In this document: positions 47,838 through 56,121 of the stretch, one piece after another
Layout: each line of letters starts with the position of its first letter
Position numbering within the stretch: the stretch's first letter is position 1
From: Oleiagrimonas sp. C23AA
GTDB lineage: Bacteria > Pseudomonadota > Gammaproteobacteria > Xanthomonadales > Rhodanobacteraceae
Assembly (NCBI RefSeq): GCF_011759385.1
Contig: NZ_JAARLY010000003.1
Coordinates: 310,001 to 374,000 of the forward strand
Reading direction: 5' to 3'
Length of the DNA: 64,000 nt
Notes under the pieces: model-generated
Told to the model about the DNA's origin: nothing
The model's database searches: none
Seen by the model: the letters and a program-made list of their open reading frames with translations, nothing else
Position numbers and translations under genes: made by a program

Positions 47838-48596
47838 TCAGATCGAGTTCACGGCGCCCTTGGCGATTACTGGCCCAGTCGGCAGGCCCGTGGGCGAGCC
47901 GCCCGGTGGCTCCACCGAAATCGCCAGCAGCGCCTGCGAGCGGGCCTGGCCGCGAAGCGCCGCGGGGATGGTCATCACGGTGGCGTGATCCTGCGCAATT
48001 ACGCCCAGCGGCTCAGGTGTCTTGCTGCCTGGCGCAATCAGCCATAGCTCGGGAACCTTGCCGCTGTGCTTCCAGGCGGCGGTGGGAATTACCGTCATGC
48101 GCGTGCCGGACGCATCGATGCTGGCGGTGAACGCGGCCTGGCCGTTGTCGGTACGAATGGTGGCGGCCAGCTCCGTGCCTGAGCGGGTGCCGGGAGCGCC
48201 GTGCTGGCGTTGCGTCGGCATCACGCCCAGCACGATGATTACCACCAGTGCCGCCACGGCCAGCGAGCCGGCACCCAGCCAGCGCCACAGGGTGAGGCTT
48301 TGCCACAGCCCCGGGCGCGTGGCGGGTGCCGTCGATTCCAGCGCCACACGTTCGGGCTCGATGCGCGCCAGGATGCGCGCCCAGATGTAAGCCGGCGCAT
48401 CGGCCGGGGCCACCTGGTTGGCCAGCTGCGCGAAACGTTCCTGCCATGTCTCGACGCGGGCGGCGATGCGTGGGTCGGCGTCCATCCAGCCTTCCACCTC
48501 GCGTCGCTCCTCGCCGTCGAGCGTACCCAGCACGTACTCGGCCAGGCGCAGGTCCTCGCGGTTTGGGGTGTCGGCGCTTTCGTCAAATTCGCTCAT
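47838..48596 (-). CDS. RskA-type anti-sigma factor
   Basis: 252 residues. The N-terminal cytoplasmic part (1-about 100; LRLAEYVLGTLDGEERREVEGWMDADPRI) matches the anti-sigma domain of RskA-like regulators. One transmembrane helix (GAGSLAVAALVVIIVLGVM, about 117-135) leads to a periplasmic RskA C-terminal domain with GKVPELWLIAPGSKTPEPLGV. It would hold the adjacent ECF sigma factor at the membrane until released. Its ATG at 48596 overlaps the sigma stop (ATGA). The frame extends upstream inside the sigma gene but that part is not coding for this protein. Confidence 0.9.
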   Translation of the reverse strand: MSEFDESADTPNREDLRLAEYVLGTLDGEERREVEGWMDADPRIAARVETWQERFAQLANQVAPADAPAYIWARILARIEPERVALESTAPATRPGLWQSLTLWRWLGAGSLAVAALVVIIVLGVMPTQRQHGAPGTRSGTELAATIRTDNGQAAFTASIDASGTRMTVIPTAAWKHSGKVPELWLIAPGSKTPEPLGVIAQDHATVMTIPAALRGQARSQALLAISVEPPGGSPTGLPTGPVIAKGAVNSI

Positions 48597-49159
48597 CGTT
48601 CCAGACAGGCCTTGAGTCGGTGCAGACCGCGACGGATCCAGCTTTTCATGGTGCCCAGCGGCACGCCGGCACGACTGGCCAGCGCATCGTGCGTGACCCC
48701 CTCCATGAAGGCGACACGGATCGCCGCGCGCTGCTTGGGGTCGAGCGTGTTCATGCAGCCATCCAGGCGTTGGCTTTCCTGTTCGGCCTCGACCACCTCC
48801 GGCTGCTCTGGCGCCGGATCGCTGAGTGGTCCGGCCAGGTCGATCGGGCTGCTGCGCTGCAGTGTGCCGCGTGCGCGCAGGCGGTCGATGGACTTGTTGC
48901 GGGCAATGGAGATGAGCCAGGTCATGGCGGTGGCGCGGCCTTCGCGAAACTGCGCCGCCTTCTGCCATACGGTGACGTAGACATCTTGCAACACGTCCTC
49001 GGCGTCACTGCGCTGCGGCAGAAGACCCAGGCAGATGCCAAACAGCTTGGCCGATGTCATTTGATACAGCTGTTCAAAGGCCTGCTTGTCGCCACCGGCC
49101 ACGGCATGCAGCGTGGTGGTGAGGACTTCGCGGCTGTAGGTGTCCGTGCTCGGCTTCAA
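48593..49159 (-). CDS. ECF RNA polymerase sigma factor (SigK/RpoE-like)
   Basis: 188 residues with sigma region 2 (FEQLYQMTSAKLFGICLGLL through AEDVLQDVYVTVWQKAAQF) and region 4 (LDPKQRAAIRVAFMEGVTHDALASRAGVPLGTMKSWIRRGLHRLKACL). There is no ATG or GTG at the expected N-terminus; a TTG at 49159 stands 3-6 bases behind GGAGGGG, a strong ribosome site, and is taken as start. Partner anti-sigma is translationally coupled downstream. Its regulon cannot be read here; such factors usually recognise their own promoter, but no clear ECF -35 box was found. Confidence 0.9.
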   Translation of the reverse strand: MKPSTDTYSREVLTTTLHAVAGGDKQAFEQLYQMTSAKLFGICLGLLPQRSDAEDVLQDVYVTVWQKAAQFREGRATAMTWLISIARNKSIDRLRARGTLQRSSPIDLAGPLSDPAPEQPEVVEAEQESQRLDGCMNTLDPKQRAAIRVAFMEGVTHDALASRAGVPLGTMKSWIRRGLHRLKACLER

Positions 49160-49247
49160 TCGCCCCTCCAGGTCGCTCGACAGCGCTTGCGGCTGTCCCG
49201 CATCGCGCGTGCCGCGTCGGCAACAGTGCGCTGTGACGGCGCCTGCG

Positions 49248-50180
49248 TCAATGTTTACGGCGGCGTTGCAGCCACACTTCCAGGCCTTGTGCGTTCAGCT
49301 CGATATCAGTCGCCAATAATGTCAGTACCTGCTCGCGGCTTTGCCGGCAGCCGTGGTGTTGCGCGCGTTCCACATACAGGGTTTGCAGCGCGTGCACCAG
49401 TTGCGAGTGATCCTCGCCCTGGCGTTCGTGTTCCAGCGCCAGCGCCACCATCGCGTCGATATCGTGGTGCAGTTCGCGCGCCATGGCGTCGATGGCCTCA
49501 ACGCGGCCGAAGTGGGTGGGGTAGATGGCACGTGGCTGTCGCGCCTGCAGGCGATCGATGGAGGCGTGCAGGGCCTTGGGGTCGAACTGGACCGGCGAGG
49601 TGGTGGGGATGACGAACGGCCCCTGGGGGGAGTCGAACTCGCGGTAGGACAAGCCGAACGTATCGCCGGAAAACCAGCTGCGGCTGGTCGCATCCCAGAT
49701 GCAGTTGTGATGGGCGGCGTGGCCCGGGGTATCGGCCATCTCCAGCGCGCGCCCGGCCAGTTCGATAACGTGCCCGTCGCCGGCCTCGATGACTCGCTCG
49801 GCCGGTACCGGCACCAGTTCGCCGTAGCTGCGCTGCATTTCTGCCTCGCCATACACCGCCGAGGCGCCCGCCCACAGCTTGCTTGGGTCGATCATGTGAC
49901 GCGCCCCGCGCGGATGCACTACCAGGTTGGCGTTGGGCAGGCGCTGCATCAGCGCGCCGGCACCGCCGGCGTGATCCAGGTGCACATGGGTCAGAATCAG
50001 CCAGTCCACATCGGAGGCGACCAGCCCGGCCGCATCCAGCGCCGCCAGCATCTGCGGCTGCGAGTGCTTGGTGCCGCAGTCGATGAAGGCGCCACGCCCG
50101 TTCTCGACGATGAGATAGGCAGCGTCAAATTTAGGCCGTTGAAAGCCGGTGTCGATGGTGTGGATGCCGAAGTCGGTCAT
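49248..50180 (-). CDS. MBL-fold metallo-hydrolase (ST1585-like)
   Basis: 310-residue metallo-beta-lactamase fold protein. The metal-binding motif HVHLDHAGG lies near residues 64-72, the next His in DTPGHAAHH, the bridging Asp in WFSGDTFG, and the last His in IYPTHFGRV. A helical C-terminal region (about 230-310) follows. Family members include lactonases, glyoxalase II-like thioesterases and others, so the substrate is unknown. ATG 50180 begins MTDFGIHTIDTGF; the longer frame to 50258 is unsupported. It is 88 bases upstream of the ECF sigma gene on the same strand. Confidence 0.85.
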   Translation of the reverse strand: MTDFGIHTIDTGFQRPKFDAAYLIVENGRGAFIDCGTKHSQPQMLAALDAAGLVASDVDWLILTHVHLDHAGGAGALMQRLPNANLVVHPRGARHMIDPSKLWAGASAVYGEAEMQRSYGELVPVPAERVIEAGDGHVIELAGRALEMADTPGHAAHHNCIWDATSRSWFSGDTFGLSYREFDSPQGPFVIPTTSPVQFDPKALHASIDRLQARQPRAIYPTHFGRVEAIDAMARELHHDIDAMVALALEHERQGEDHSQLVHALQTLYVERAQHHGCRQSREQVLTLLATDIELNAQGLEVWLQRRRKH

Positions 50181-50411
50181 GCTTTGGCCAAAGGCGGCGA
50201 GAATTGCCAAGCGTAGCAAAACCATCGCCAAACCTGCGTTGTGGCTCGATCCCGCCAAAGCGGGATGAATAGCAAGTGATGTAGTTCACGCTTTCGGATT
50301 TTTATCGGCTTTGTTCAGTTCAAAGACATCAAGACACCGCCTGCGCACGCCGATAGCCACACAAGTTCGTTGCATTCACGGTTCAACGCGATGCTGCAAG
50401 GAGGGCATTGC

Positions 50412-50582
50412 ATGGATATGGCGACCCTGATTAACCCGCAGATCCTGGTGCGCATGTATCACGCTTGTGCCTGTCTGCCGGGCTGGAATGCGCAGTCGAG
50501 TGTGTGCTGGCAGGACGCTCAGTATCCAGCACCGAAGGCTGAATCATCCCTCGAGCGTCTCACGCCACCCAAGGCGTCGTAG
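50412..50582 (+). CDS. Possible small Cys-containing protein upstream of carbonic anhydrase
   Basis: A 56-codon frame, MDMATLINPQILVRMYHACA and onward, that begins 6 bases after a very strong ribosome site AAGGAGGG (50398-50405). It has three cysteines (two in HACAC-like spacing, one before WQDAQ) and a polar Pro/Ser-rich tail. No family is recognised. The strong start signal is the only evidence; it may be a genuine small protein, a leader peptide of the carbonic anhydrase gene 53 bases downstream, or chance. Confidence 0.4.
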   Translation: MDMATLINPQILVRMYHACACLPGWNAQSSVCWQDAQYPAPKAESSLERLTPPKAS

Positions 50583-50635
50583 CACGCGTCGGTCTGACGG
50601 CGCGTTTTCCCCCTCAAGCAAAGCGGAGCTTTGTG

Positions 50636-51373
50636 ATGAAAAAGCGCATGATCGCTGCCCTGTTGGCCTTTACTTCCACCGTCGCCTTTGCCGGTGATCA
50701 CGGCGCGCCGTGGTCCTACAGTGGCGCCACCGGTGCCGAGCACTGGGGGCAGCTGAGCCCGGCCTACGCCGCATGCAGTGCCGGCAGCAACCAATCGCCG
50801 GTCAATATCGTCGACGCGATTCATGGCCAGCTCAAGCCGTTGGGCATGCATTACCGCGCCGGAGGCCAGCAGGCGCTCAACAACGGTCATACCGTGCAGG
50901 TGAATTTTGAACCAGGTTCCAGCCTGGATGTGGATGGCCGCGCCTTTGCGCTCAAGCAGTACCACTTCCACGCCCCCAGCGAAAATCACATCAATGGCCA
51001 ATCGTTTCCGCTGGAGGTGCACCTGGTGCACGCTGACGCCGACGGCCGCCTTGCCGTGGTGGCGGTGATGTTCAAGGAAGGCGAGGCCAACCCGGCGCTG
51101 GCTCGTGTCTGGAAGCAGATGCCCGAGCATGCCGGTGACAACGCGCAGCTTGCCAAGGCCGTTTCGGCTGCGGCCTTGCTGCCGGCCAGTCACGACTACT
51201 ATCGCTTCAATGGCTCGCTGACCACGCCGCCGTGCAGTGAAGGTGTGCGCTGGCTGGTGATGAAGCAGCCAGTGACCGCCTCGGCCGCGCAGATCAAGGC
51301 GTTTGCCGATGTGCTGCACGAGCCCAACAACCGACCGTTGCAGCCGATCAATGCCCGCCTGATTGTCGAATAG
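50636..51373 (+). CDS. Periplasmic alpha-type carbonic anhydrase
   Basis: 245-residue precursor. The signal peptide MKKRMIAALLAFTSTVAFA is probably cut before GDHGAPW. The mature enzyme has the alpha-carbonic anhydrase motif QSPVNI, zinc ligands in YHFHAPSENH (two His) and LEVHLVH (third His), and the SLTTPPCSEGVRW segment; Cys in AACSAG and PPCSEG probably form the usual disulfide. It hydrates CO2 to bicarbonate in the periplasm. ATG 50636 is preceded by GGAG; GTG 50633 is next to it. A strong terminator follows, so it is the last gene of its transcript. Confidence 0.95.
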   Translation: MKKRMIAALLAFTSTVAFAGDHGAPWSYSGATGAEHWGQLSPAYAACSAGSNQSPVNIVDAIHGQLKPLGMHYRAGGQQALNNGHTVQVNFEPGSSLDVDGRAFALKQYHFHAPSENHINGQSFPLEVHLVHADADGRLAVVAVMFKEGEANPALARVWKQMPEHAGDNAQLAKAVSAAALLPASHDYYRFNGSLTTPPCSEGVRWLVMKQPVTASAAQIKAFADVLHEPNNRPLQPINARLIVE

Positions 51374-51433
51374 GTGTCCCTCGTCATGCGTGTGCCGGCC
51401 ATGGACGGTGCTGGCACTGCGTGACTTTCCCTG

Positions 51434-51478
51434 GCACCGGCATACCGAACCCCCTCCGGTATGTCGGTGCATTTTTTT
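51434..51478 (+). terminator. Intrinsic terminator after carbonic anhydrase
   Basis: Fourteen-pair stem from 51434 to 51470 (GCACCGGCATACCG with CGGTATGTCGGTGC, one wobble), then A and seven T residues. Confidence 0.92.
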
Positions 51479-51494
51479 GCCTGACGCGGCGGAT

Positions 51495-52043
51495 CTAGCG
51501 GGGCTTTAACAGCACCACCACCGCGCCGGTGCCGCCCTGGGACGGTCGCGCCGAGGCAAACGCCAGCACATCGCCGTGGCGGCGCAGCACCAGGTCGGCC
51601 AGGCCTTTCAATACCGGTCCTCCGGGACGTGAGCGCAGGCCCTTGCCATGCACGATGCGCACGCAGCGCCAGTTACGCTCCCGCGCCTCGCGCAGAAAAT
51701 CCAGCATGTAGTCGCGCGCCGCCTCGGCATTCATGCGGTGCAGGTCGATATCGGCCTGGATGCTGAAATGGCCGCGTTTGAGCTGCTTGAGAATCTTCGG
51801 TGGATAGCCGTTGCGCAGGAACGAAAGCTCCTCGCCGATTTCCAGTATCGCCGGATCGAAATCCAGGTTGAGCAACTCGCCTGGCACCGCCGCTTCGTCC
51901 AACTCCCGCATGCGCGGATACGGTGCGGGACGGTCCGGTGTGAAGGCCGGCGCCTCGGTTTCCAGACGTCGCACCTCGCCGATGGCCTCGCGAAAGAGGT
52001 CGGCATCATCTTCGCTGACGGGGGCGGGGCGGCGGCGTGACAT
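51495..52043 (-). CDS. Smr-domain protein
   Basis: 182 residues. The C-terminal Smr domain (about 95-180) contains DLHRMNAEAARDYMLDFLREA, the catalytic-type VRIVHGKGLRS, and the closing AFASARPSQGGTGAVVVLLK. Stand-alone Smr proteins of this type are probable DNA or RNA endonucleases; E. coli SmrB cuts mRNA between collided ribosomes. The N-terminal half is variable and charged. ATG 52043 (MSRRRPAP) is chosen over an earlier in-frame start at 52073. Convergent with carbonic anhydrase, divergent from surE. Confidence 0.9.
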   Translation of the reverse strand: MSRRRPAPVSEDDADLFREAIGEVRRLETEAPAFTPDRPAPYPRMRELDEAAVPGELLNLDFDPAILEIGEELSFLRNGYPPKILKQLKRGHFSIQADIDLHRMNAEAARDYMLDFLREARERNWRCVRIVHGKGLRSRPGGPVLKGLADLVLRRHGDVLAFASARPSQGGTGAVVVLLKPR

Positions 52044-52200
52044 GGGAAAATCGAGCGCAATCGACAGTCTCAAGCATAGCGAGCAATGCGGTGGCTGCCT
52101 ACCGGGCAGACCGCCGACAGGCGGACGGTGAATGGGCTAGAATCGACGCCTTGCCGACCCGTCTGCGCACGGGCCTGTTCGCATGCTCAACGGATCATCG

Positions 52201-52977
52201 ATGCGAGTTCTTGTAAGTAACGACGACGGTGTGGATGCGCCTGGCATCCATGTGCTGGCCGAGCGTCTGGCCGAGGTTGGCCAGGTGACGGTGGCCGCAC
52301 CGGACCGGGATCGCTCCGGTGCCAGCAATTCGCTCACCCTGGATCAGCCCATTCGTGTCTTGCGCATGGACAATGGCTATTACCGGGTGTCGGGCACGCC
52401 CACCGATTGCGTGCACGTGGCGCTGTCGGGATTGCTTGAGCACGAGCCGGATATCGTCGTGTCGGGCATCAACAACGCGGCCAACCTGGGTGACGACGTG
52501 ATCTATTCGGGCACCGTGTCGGCGGCGATGGAAGGGCGCTTTCTGGGCCTGCCGGCGATCGCCGTCTCGCTGGTCAGCCGCGATCATCGCGGCGAGCACT
52601 ATGCCTCGGCGGCCAATGCGGTGATGGCGCTGATGCAGCAGCTGTTGGTCGATCCGCTGCCGGCCGACACCATTTTGAACGTCAACGTGCCCGATCGCCC
52701 GTGGGATGAGATTCGCGGCTTCGAGGTCACCCGGTTGGGCAAGCGACACAAGTCCTCGCCGTGCATCGAGCAGCGCGACCCGCGCGGCAAGCCGATCTGG
52801 TGGATTGGTCCATCGGGCGAGGTCGACGACGACAGCCCCGGCACCGACTTTGACGCCGTGCGTCGTGGCTTTATTTCCGTGACGCCGATCCATACCGACC
52901 TGACGCGTTATCAGGCGCTGGAGAAGGTCAGCTCCTGGGCCGATGCGCTGGCCATGGAGCGGGGGCACGGCGCATGA
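52201..52977 (+). CDS. surE: 5'/3'-nucleotidase SurE
   Basis: 258-residue metal-dependent nucleoside monophosphatase. The active-site loop [16 protein letters not shown] at the N-terminus carries the metal-binding Asp pair; [13 protein letters not shown] near residues 40-52 and [26 protein letters not shown] near 93-118 complete the site. ATG 52201 begins the domain directly; earlier ATG 52183 is less likely. First gene of surE-pcm-yqaA-nlpD, with pcm overlapping by 4 bases. Confidence 0.96.
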   Translation: MRVLVSNDDGVDAPGIHVLAERLAEVGQVTVAAPDRDRSGASNSLTLDQPIRVLRMDNGYYRVSGTPTDCVHVALSGLLEHEPDIVVSGINNAANLGDDVIYSGTVSAAMEGRFLGLPAIAVSLVSRDHRGEHYASAANAVMALMQQLLVDPLPADTILNVNVPDRPWDEIRGFEVTRLGKRHKSSPCIEQRDPRGKPIWWIGPSGEVDDDSPGTDFDAVRRGFISVTPIHTDLTRYQALEKVSSWADALAMERGHGA

Positions 52978-53651
52978 GGCTGCATGCATTGCCCGAATCG
53001 AAGCTGCGCGGCGAGGGCATGACCTCGCAGCGTGCCCGCGACCGCCTGGCCACTCGTCTCAAGGACGAAGGCATTGGCGACCTGCGCGTACTGGAGGTAA
53101 TCCGGCGCCTGCCCAGGCATCTGTTCATCGATGAGGCGCTGGCCTCGCGGGCCTACGAAAACACCGCGCTGCCGATCGGTCACGGCCAGACCATTTCGCA
53201 GCCCTGGGTGGTCGCGCGCATGACCGAGGCGCTGATCGAAAACGGCCTGCCCGAACGTGTGCTGGAAGTGGGGACTGGCTCCGGCTATCAGGCGGCTGTG
53301 CTGGCTTCGCTGGGCGTGCAGGTGCACACCGTCGAGCGTATCGAGGAACTGCTGCGCCAGGCGCGTCGGCGCTTTCGCCAATTGGGCCTGGAAGTGCGTT
53401 CGCGCCACGATGACGGCAATCTGGGCTGGTCGGACGAAGCGCCGTTCGATGCCATCATCCTGACCGCCGCCGGCGAAGGCATCGCACGCCAGCTTTCCGA
53501 GCAGCTCAAGCCCGGCGGCGTGCTGGTGGCGCCGGTGGGGCCGTCGGGGCAGCAGGTATTGTGGCGGCTGCGCAAGAACGAAGATGAGAGCCTGGACACC
53601 GAGCAACTGGGCGAGGTGAGTTTCGTGCCGCTGCTTGGCGGTCTGGCCTGA
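52974..53651 (+). CDS. pcm: Protein-L-isoaspartate O-methyltransferase
   Basis: 225-residue SAM-dependent enzyme that methylates isoaspartate residues to begin repair of damaged proteins. Motifs: [31 protein letters not shown], then SAM-binding [16 protein letters not shown] and the later [15 protein letters not shown] overlap with surE. The pairing surE-pcm is conserved in proteobacteria. Confidence 0.96.
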   Translation: MRLHALPESKLRGEGMTSQRARDRLATRLKDEGIGDLRVLEVIRRLPRHLFIDEALASRAYENTALPIGHGQTISQPWVVARMTEALIENGLPERVLEVGTGSGYQAAVLASLGVQVHTVERIEELLRQARRRFRQLGLEVRSRHDDGNLGWSDEAPFDAIILTAAGEGIARQLSEQLKPGGVLVAPVGPSGQQVLWRLRKNEDESLDTEQLGEVSFVPLLGGLA

Positions 53652-53689
53652 TGGCGCACAGCGTCGTGGCGATAGGAATCGACTGACTG

Positions 53690-54298
53690 ATGCGACTTTT
53701 CAAGCCGCTATACGAGCGTGCCCTGGTTTGGGCCGGACATCCGCACGCCGAGCGCTATCTGGCCGGGCTTTCATTTGTCGAGGCCTTCATTTTCCCGATT
53801 CCGCCCGAGGTGATGCTGGCGCCGATGGCGCTGGCCAAGCCGCAGCGTGCGTTTCGTTACGCGCACATCAGCCTGATTTTTGCGCTGCTGGGCTCGCTGG
53901 TGGGCTACGCGCTGGGCCACTACGCCTTCGAGGCGTTACGTCCGTTGCTTGAGCATCTGCACCTGATGGCGCCGATCGAGCAGGGCGTGGGAACGCTGCG
54001 CAAGCAGATGACCGAGCATTGGCTGGGCTTGCTGCTGGTGTTGGTCCTGGCTGCCATTCAGCCGGTGGTGCCGATGAAGTTCATCACCTGGGCCTCGGGT
54101 ATCGTCGGCGTGCCGGTGCTGCCGTTTCTGGCCTGCATGGCGATTGGCCGCGGCAAACGCTTGTATCTGCTGGCCTTGTTGATTCGTCTGTTTGGCAAGC
54201 GTGCCGAGCAGGTGCTGCATAAATACGTGGAATGGTTCGGCTGGGCGGCGCTGGTGCTGCTGGTCGGCCTGGGGGTCTGGTGGTTCGGTTTTCGATGA
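53690..54298 (+). CDS. YqaA-family (DedA-like) inner membrane protein
   Basis: 202 residues of the YqaA/VTT (SNARE-associated, DedA-type) family: an N-terminal re-entrant region FVEAFIFPIPPEVMLAPMAL, then membrane segments around LIFALLGSLVGYALGHYAF, LLVLVLAAIQPVVPMKFITWASG and the C-terminal AALVLLVGLGVWWFGF. DedA-type proteins flip or transport lipids such as undecaprenyl phosphate in some bacteria; YqaA itself is uncharacterised. It is inserted between pcm and nlpD, an order also found in Xanthomonas. Confidence 0.88.
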   Translation: MRLFKPLYERALVWAGHPHAERYLAGLSFVEAFIFPIPPEVMLAPMALAKPQRAFRYAHISLIFALLGSLVGYALGHYAFEALRPLLEHLHLMAPIEQGVGTLRKQMTEHWLGLLLVLVLAAIQPVVPMKFITWASGIVGVPVLPFLACMAIGRGKRLYLLALLIRLFGKRAEQVLHKYVEWFGWAALVLLVGLGVWWFGFR

Positions 54299-55251
54299 AA
54301 TCTACACGCGGTCTGGCTATGCTCAAGCGCATGTCCGATGTTGCTTCCTTGGTGTGGGGCCGGCGGCAGTGCTTGCCGCTGCTGGCGGTGGTGTGCGCGA
54401 TGCTGGCCGGTTGTTCACCGCCTTCGCTGACCCGCTCGGTAGTGGTGCAGCGCACTCGCCATGGCACGCCGGTGCACGCCAAGGGGCATGTGCACAATGA
54501 CACCTACACGGTGGTGCGCGGGGACACGCTGTATTCCATTGCGTTTCGCGTGGGCGAGGACTTTCGCGACATCGCGCGCTGGAATGGCATCTCCTCGCCG
54601 TACATCATTCATCCTGGGCAGAGCCTGCGCCTGACCGCGCCGGCGCACCGCCTGGCAAGCCGTCCTTCCGCGCCCGTGTTCCGGCCAGTGCATTCGTCTG
54701 GCCAGGCCGGCGAAACCGTGGTCAAGGCGGGTAGCCATGCCGGTGTCCATGTGGCCGGCACGGCCGCCGCCGTAGCCACTGCCACGCCGGCGCCACCCAC
54801 ACCGCTGGCTACGCCTGGTGCGCAGCCCAGCACCGAAGCCAAAACGCCGGTGAAGGCCGATGCCAGCACGCACAGTGCCGGTGGCATCAGCTGGCAATGG
54901 CCGGCCGGTGGCAAGCTGATTCGCGGCTACCACGCATCCGATGCGATTCCTGGCATCCAGATTGCCGGCCATGCCGGTGATCCGGTGCGCGCCGCGGCCG
55001 AAGGCACCGTGGTGTATTCGGGCAACGGGCTGGTCGGTTACGGTGAGCTGATCATCATCAAGCACTCGGACGAATACCTGTCGGCCTACGGTCACAACAG
55101 CAAGCGACTGGTCAAGGAAGGCGAGCACGTCAAGGCCGGTCAGCTGATTGCACGCATGGGCGCCAGCGGCGCGTCGCGGGTGGAATTGCAGTTCCAGATC
55201 CGTCGCAGCGGCAAACCGGTCGATCCGTCCAGTTACTTGCCGTCGCGCTGA
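54295..55251 (+). CDS. nlpD: NlpD-like lipoprotein with LysM and M23 domains
   Basis: About 318 residues: lipoprotein signal with lipobox MLAGC, a LysM peptidoglycan-binding domain (YTVVRGDTLYSIAFRVGEDFRDIARWNGIS), a Pro/Ala/Thr-rich linker, and a C-terminal LytM/M23 domain (IQIAGHAGDPVRAAAEGTVVYSGNGLVGYGELIIIKH). The catalytic zinc His/Asp pattern of active M23 peptidases is largely absent (IQIAGHAG in place of HxGxD), as in E. coli NlpD, which activates amidase AmiC. Start ATG 54295 overlaps yqaA (ATGA); ATG 54319 or 54331 would give a shorter signal peptide. Confidence 0.92.
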   Translation: MKSTRGLAMLKRMSDVASLVWGRRQCLPLLAVVCAMLAGCSPPSLTRSVVVQRTRHGTPVHAKGHVHNDTYTVVRGDTLYSIAFRVGEDFRDIARWNGISSPYIIHPGQSLRLTAPAHRLASRPSAPVFRPVHSSGQAGETVVKAGSHAGVHVAGTAAAVATATPAPPTPLATPGAQPSTEAKTPVKADASTHSAGGISWQWPAGGKLIRGYHASDAIPGIQIAGHAGDPVRAAAEGTVVYSGNGLVGYGELIIIKHSDEYLSAYGHNSKRLVKEGEHVKAGQLIARMGASGASRVELQFQIRRSGKPVDPSSYLPSR

Positions 55252-55270
55252 GGCGCGGCGCATCTCACAC

Positions 55271-55300
55271 AAAAAAGGCCCGCATCAGCGGGCCTTTTTT
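55271..55300. terminator. Bidirectional terminator after nlpD
   Basis: Perfect inverted repeat AAAAAAGGCCCGC (55271-55283) and GCGGGCCTTTTTT (55288-55300) with an ATCA loop, serving nlpD on the plus strand and the Mth938-like gene on the minus strand. Confidence 0.95.
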
Positions 55301-55319
55301 ACACGCCGTGTGTCAGGCG

Positions 55320-55694
55320 CTAGCTGCCGAGAATAAAGGCGGCCACGACGCGACGGCCTTCGCCGGCCAGCACCGAATGGGTGCGCGCGGCGGCGGCGTT
55401 GTCCATCGCCTCAAGGCCCACGCCGCGCTTGAGAAACGCCGCCAGCACCTCGGTGGGCGGAAAACGCTGCGTGCGCCCGGTGCCCAGCAATACGACCTCG
55501 GGTTCCAGCTCCAGAATGGGGCTGGCATGTTCGGCGCGCATCTGCGTGACATCGGTGACCGGCCAGTCCTCGACGATCTCGCTCATGCCCAGCACAAAGC
55601 TGCGCGTAAGCGTACGGTCGACCACGGTGATGCCGGTGTCGTCGACGCGTTTGACGAACAGGTAGTCGTCGGGGCGTTCGAGCGTCAGTTCCAT
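55320..55694 (-). CDS. Mth938-like domain protein (DUF498)
   Basis: 124 residues of the Mth938/NDUFAF3-like family: ITVVDRTLTRSFVLGMSEIVEDWPV, then ELEPEVVLLGTGRTQRFPPTEVLAAFLKRGVGLEAMDNAAAARTHSVLAGEGRRVVAAFIL. The GTG..Q and MDN..A.RT motifs are typical. The eukaryotic homologue assists complex I assembly; bacterial members are uncharacterised. ATG 55694 follows a GGAGG ribosome site. It follows yhbY on the same strand with 43 bases between. Confidence 0.88.
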   Translation of the reverse strand: MELTLERPDDYLFVKRVDDTGITVVDRTLTRSFVLGMSEIVEDWPVTDVTQMRAEHASPILELEPEVVLLGTGRTQRFPPTEVLAAFLKRGVGLEAMDNAAAARTHSVLAGEGRRVVAAFILGS

Positions 55695-55737
55695 GCAGGC
55701 CTCCGGAGGCGGGGAAGGGGAGCCGGTAGCGTGGCGG

Positions 55738-56034
55738 TCAGCGTGGCAACGCCAGCTTGGGTTCCTTCTCGTTACGGCGGAACAGGCTGGCGGTGCGGCC
55801 GATCTGCTGAACCACTTCGGCGCCGGTCGCCTCGACCAGGGCGTCGACCTGGGTCTGGCGTTCGGCGCGATCACCGGCGGAGAGTTTGACCTTGACCAGT
55901 TCGTGGTGGTCGAGCGCCAGACCAAGTTCCTTGGTCACCGCCTCGGTGACGCCTTTGGCGCCCAGCAGGATGACCGGACTCAGGTCGTGGCAAAGGCCGC
56001 GCAAATAGCGGCGCTGGGCGTTGGAAAGTGGCAT
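55738..56034 (-). CDS. yhbY: YhbY-family RNA-binding protein (CRM domain)
   Basis: 98-residue CRM-domain protein: LSNAQRRYLRGLCHDLSPVILLGAKGVTEAVTKELGLALDHHELVKVKL, with the GxxG-type loop LGAKGV. E. coli YhbY associates with pre-50S ribosomal particles. It diverges from rlmE/ftsH, an arrangement conserved in proteobacteria. A TATAAG -10-like sequence is visible upstream on the minus strand near 56055, but no good -35. Confidence 0.93.
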   Translation of the reverse strand: MPLSNAQRRYLRGLCHDLSPVILLGAKGVTEAVTKELGLALDHHELVKVKLSAGDRAERQTQVDALVEATGAEVVQQIGRTASLFRRNEKEPKLALPR

Positions 56035-56121
56035 GGTGTTCAGCTTATAGGTCGCGGCAAATGGACCATAAAGGGTATCATGCCGGACACTGAATCAAGG
56101 CATCCGGAAGCATAGACAGGC

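Noticed and set aside
47838-48968. 376-codon version of the anti-sigma factor
   Set aside because: The extra 124 codons run through the sigma factor gene in another frame; ATG 48596 with an ATGA overlap is the natural start.
56047-56090. Sigma-32-like promoter before rlmE-ftsH
   Set aside because: CTTATAG-N15-CCATAAA can be drawn, but only about four of seven -35 positions match, much weaker than the three promoters of the hrcA operon.
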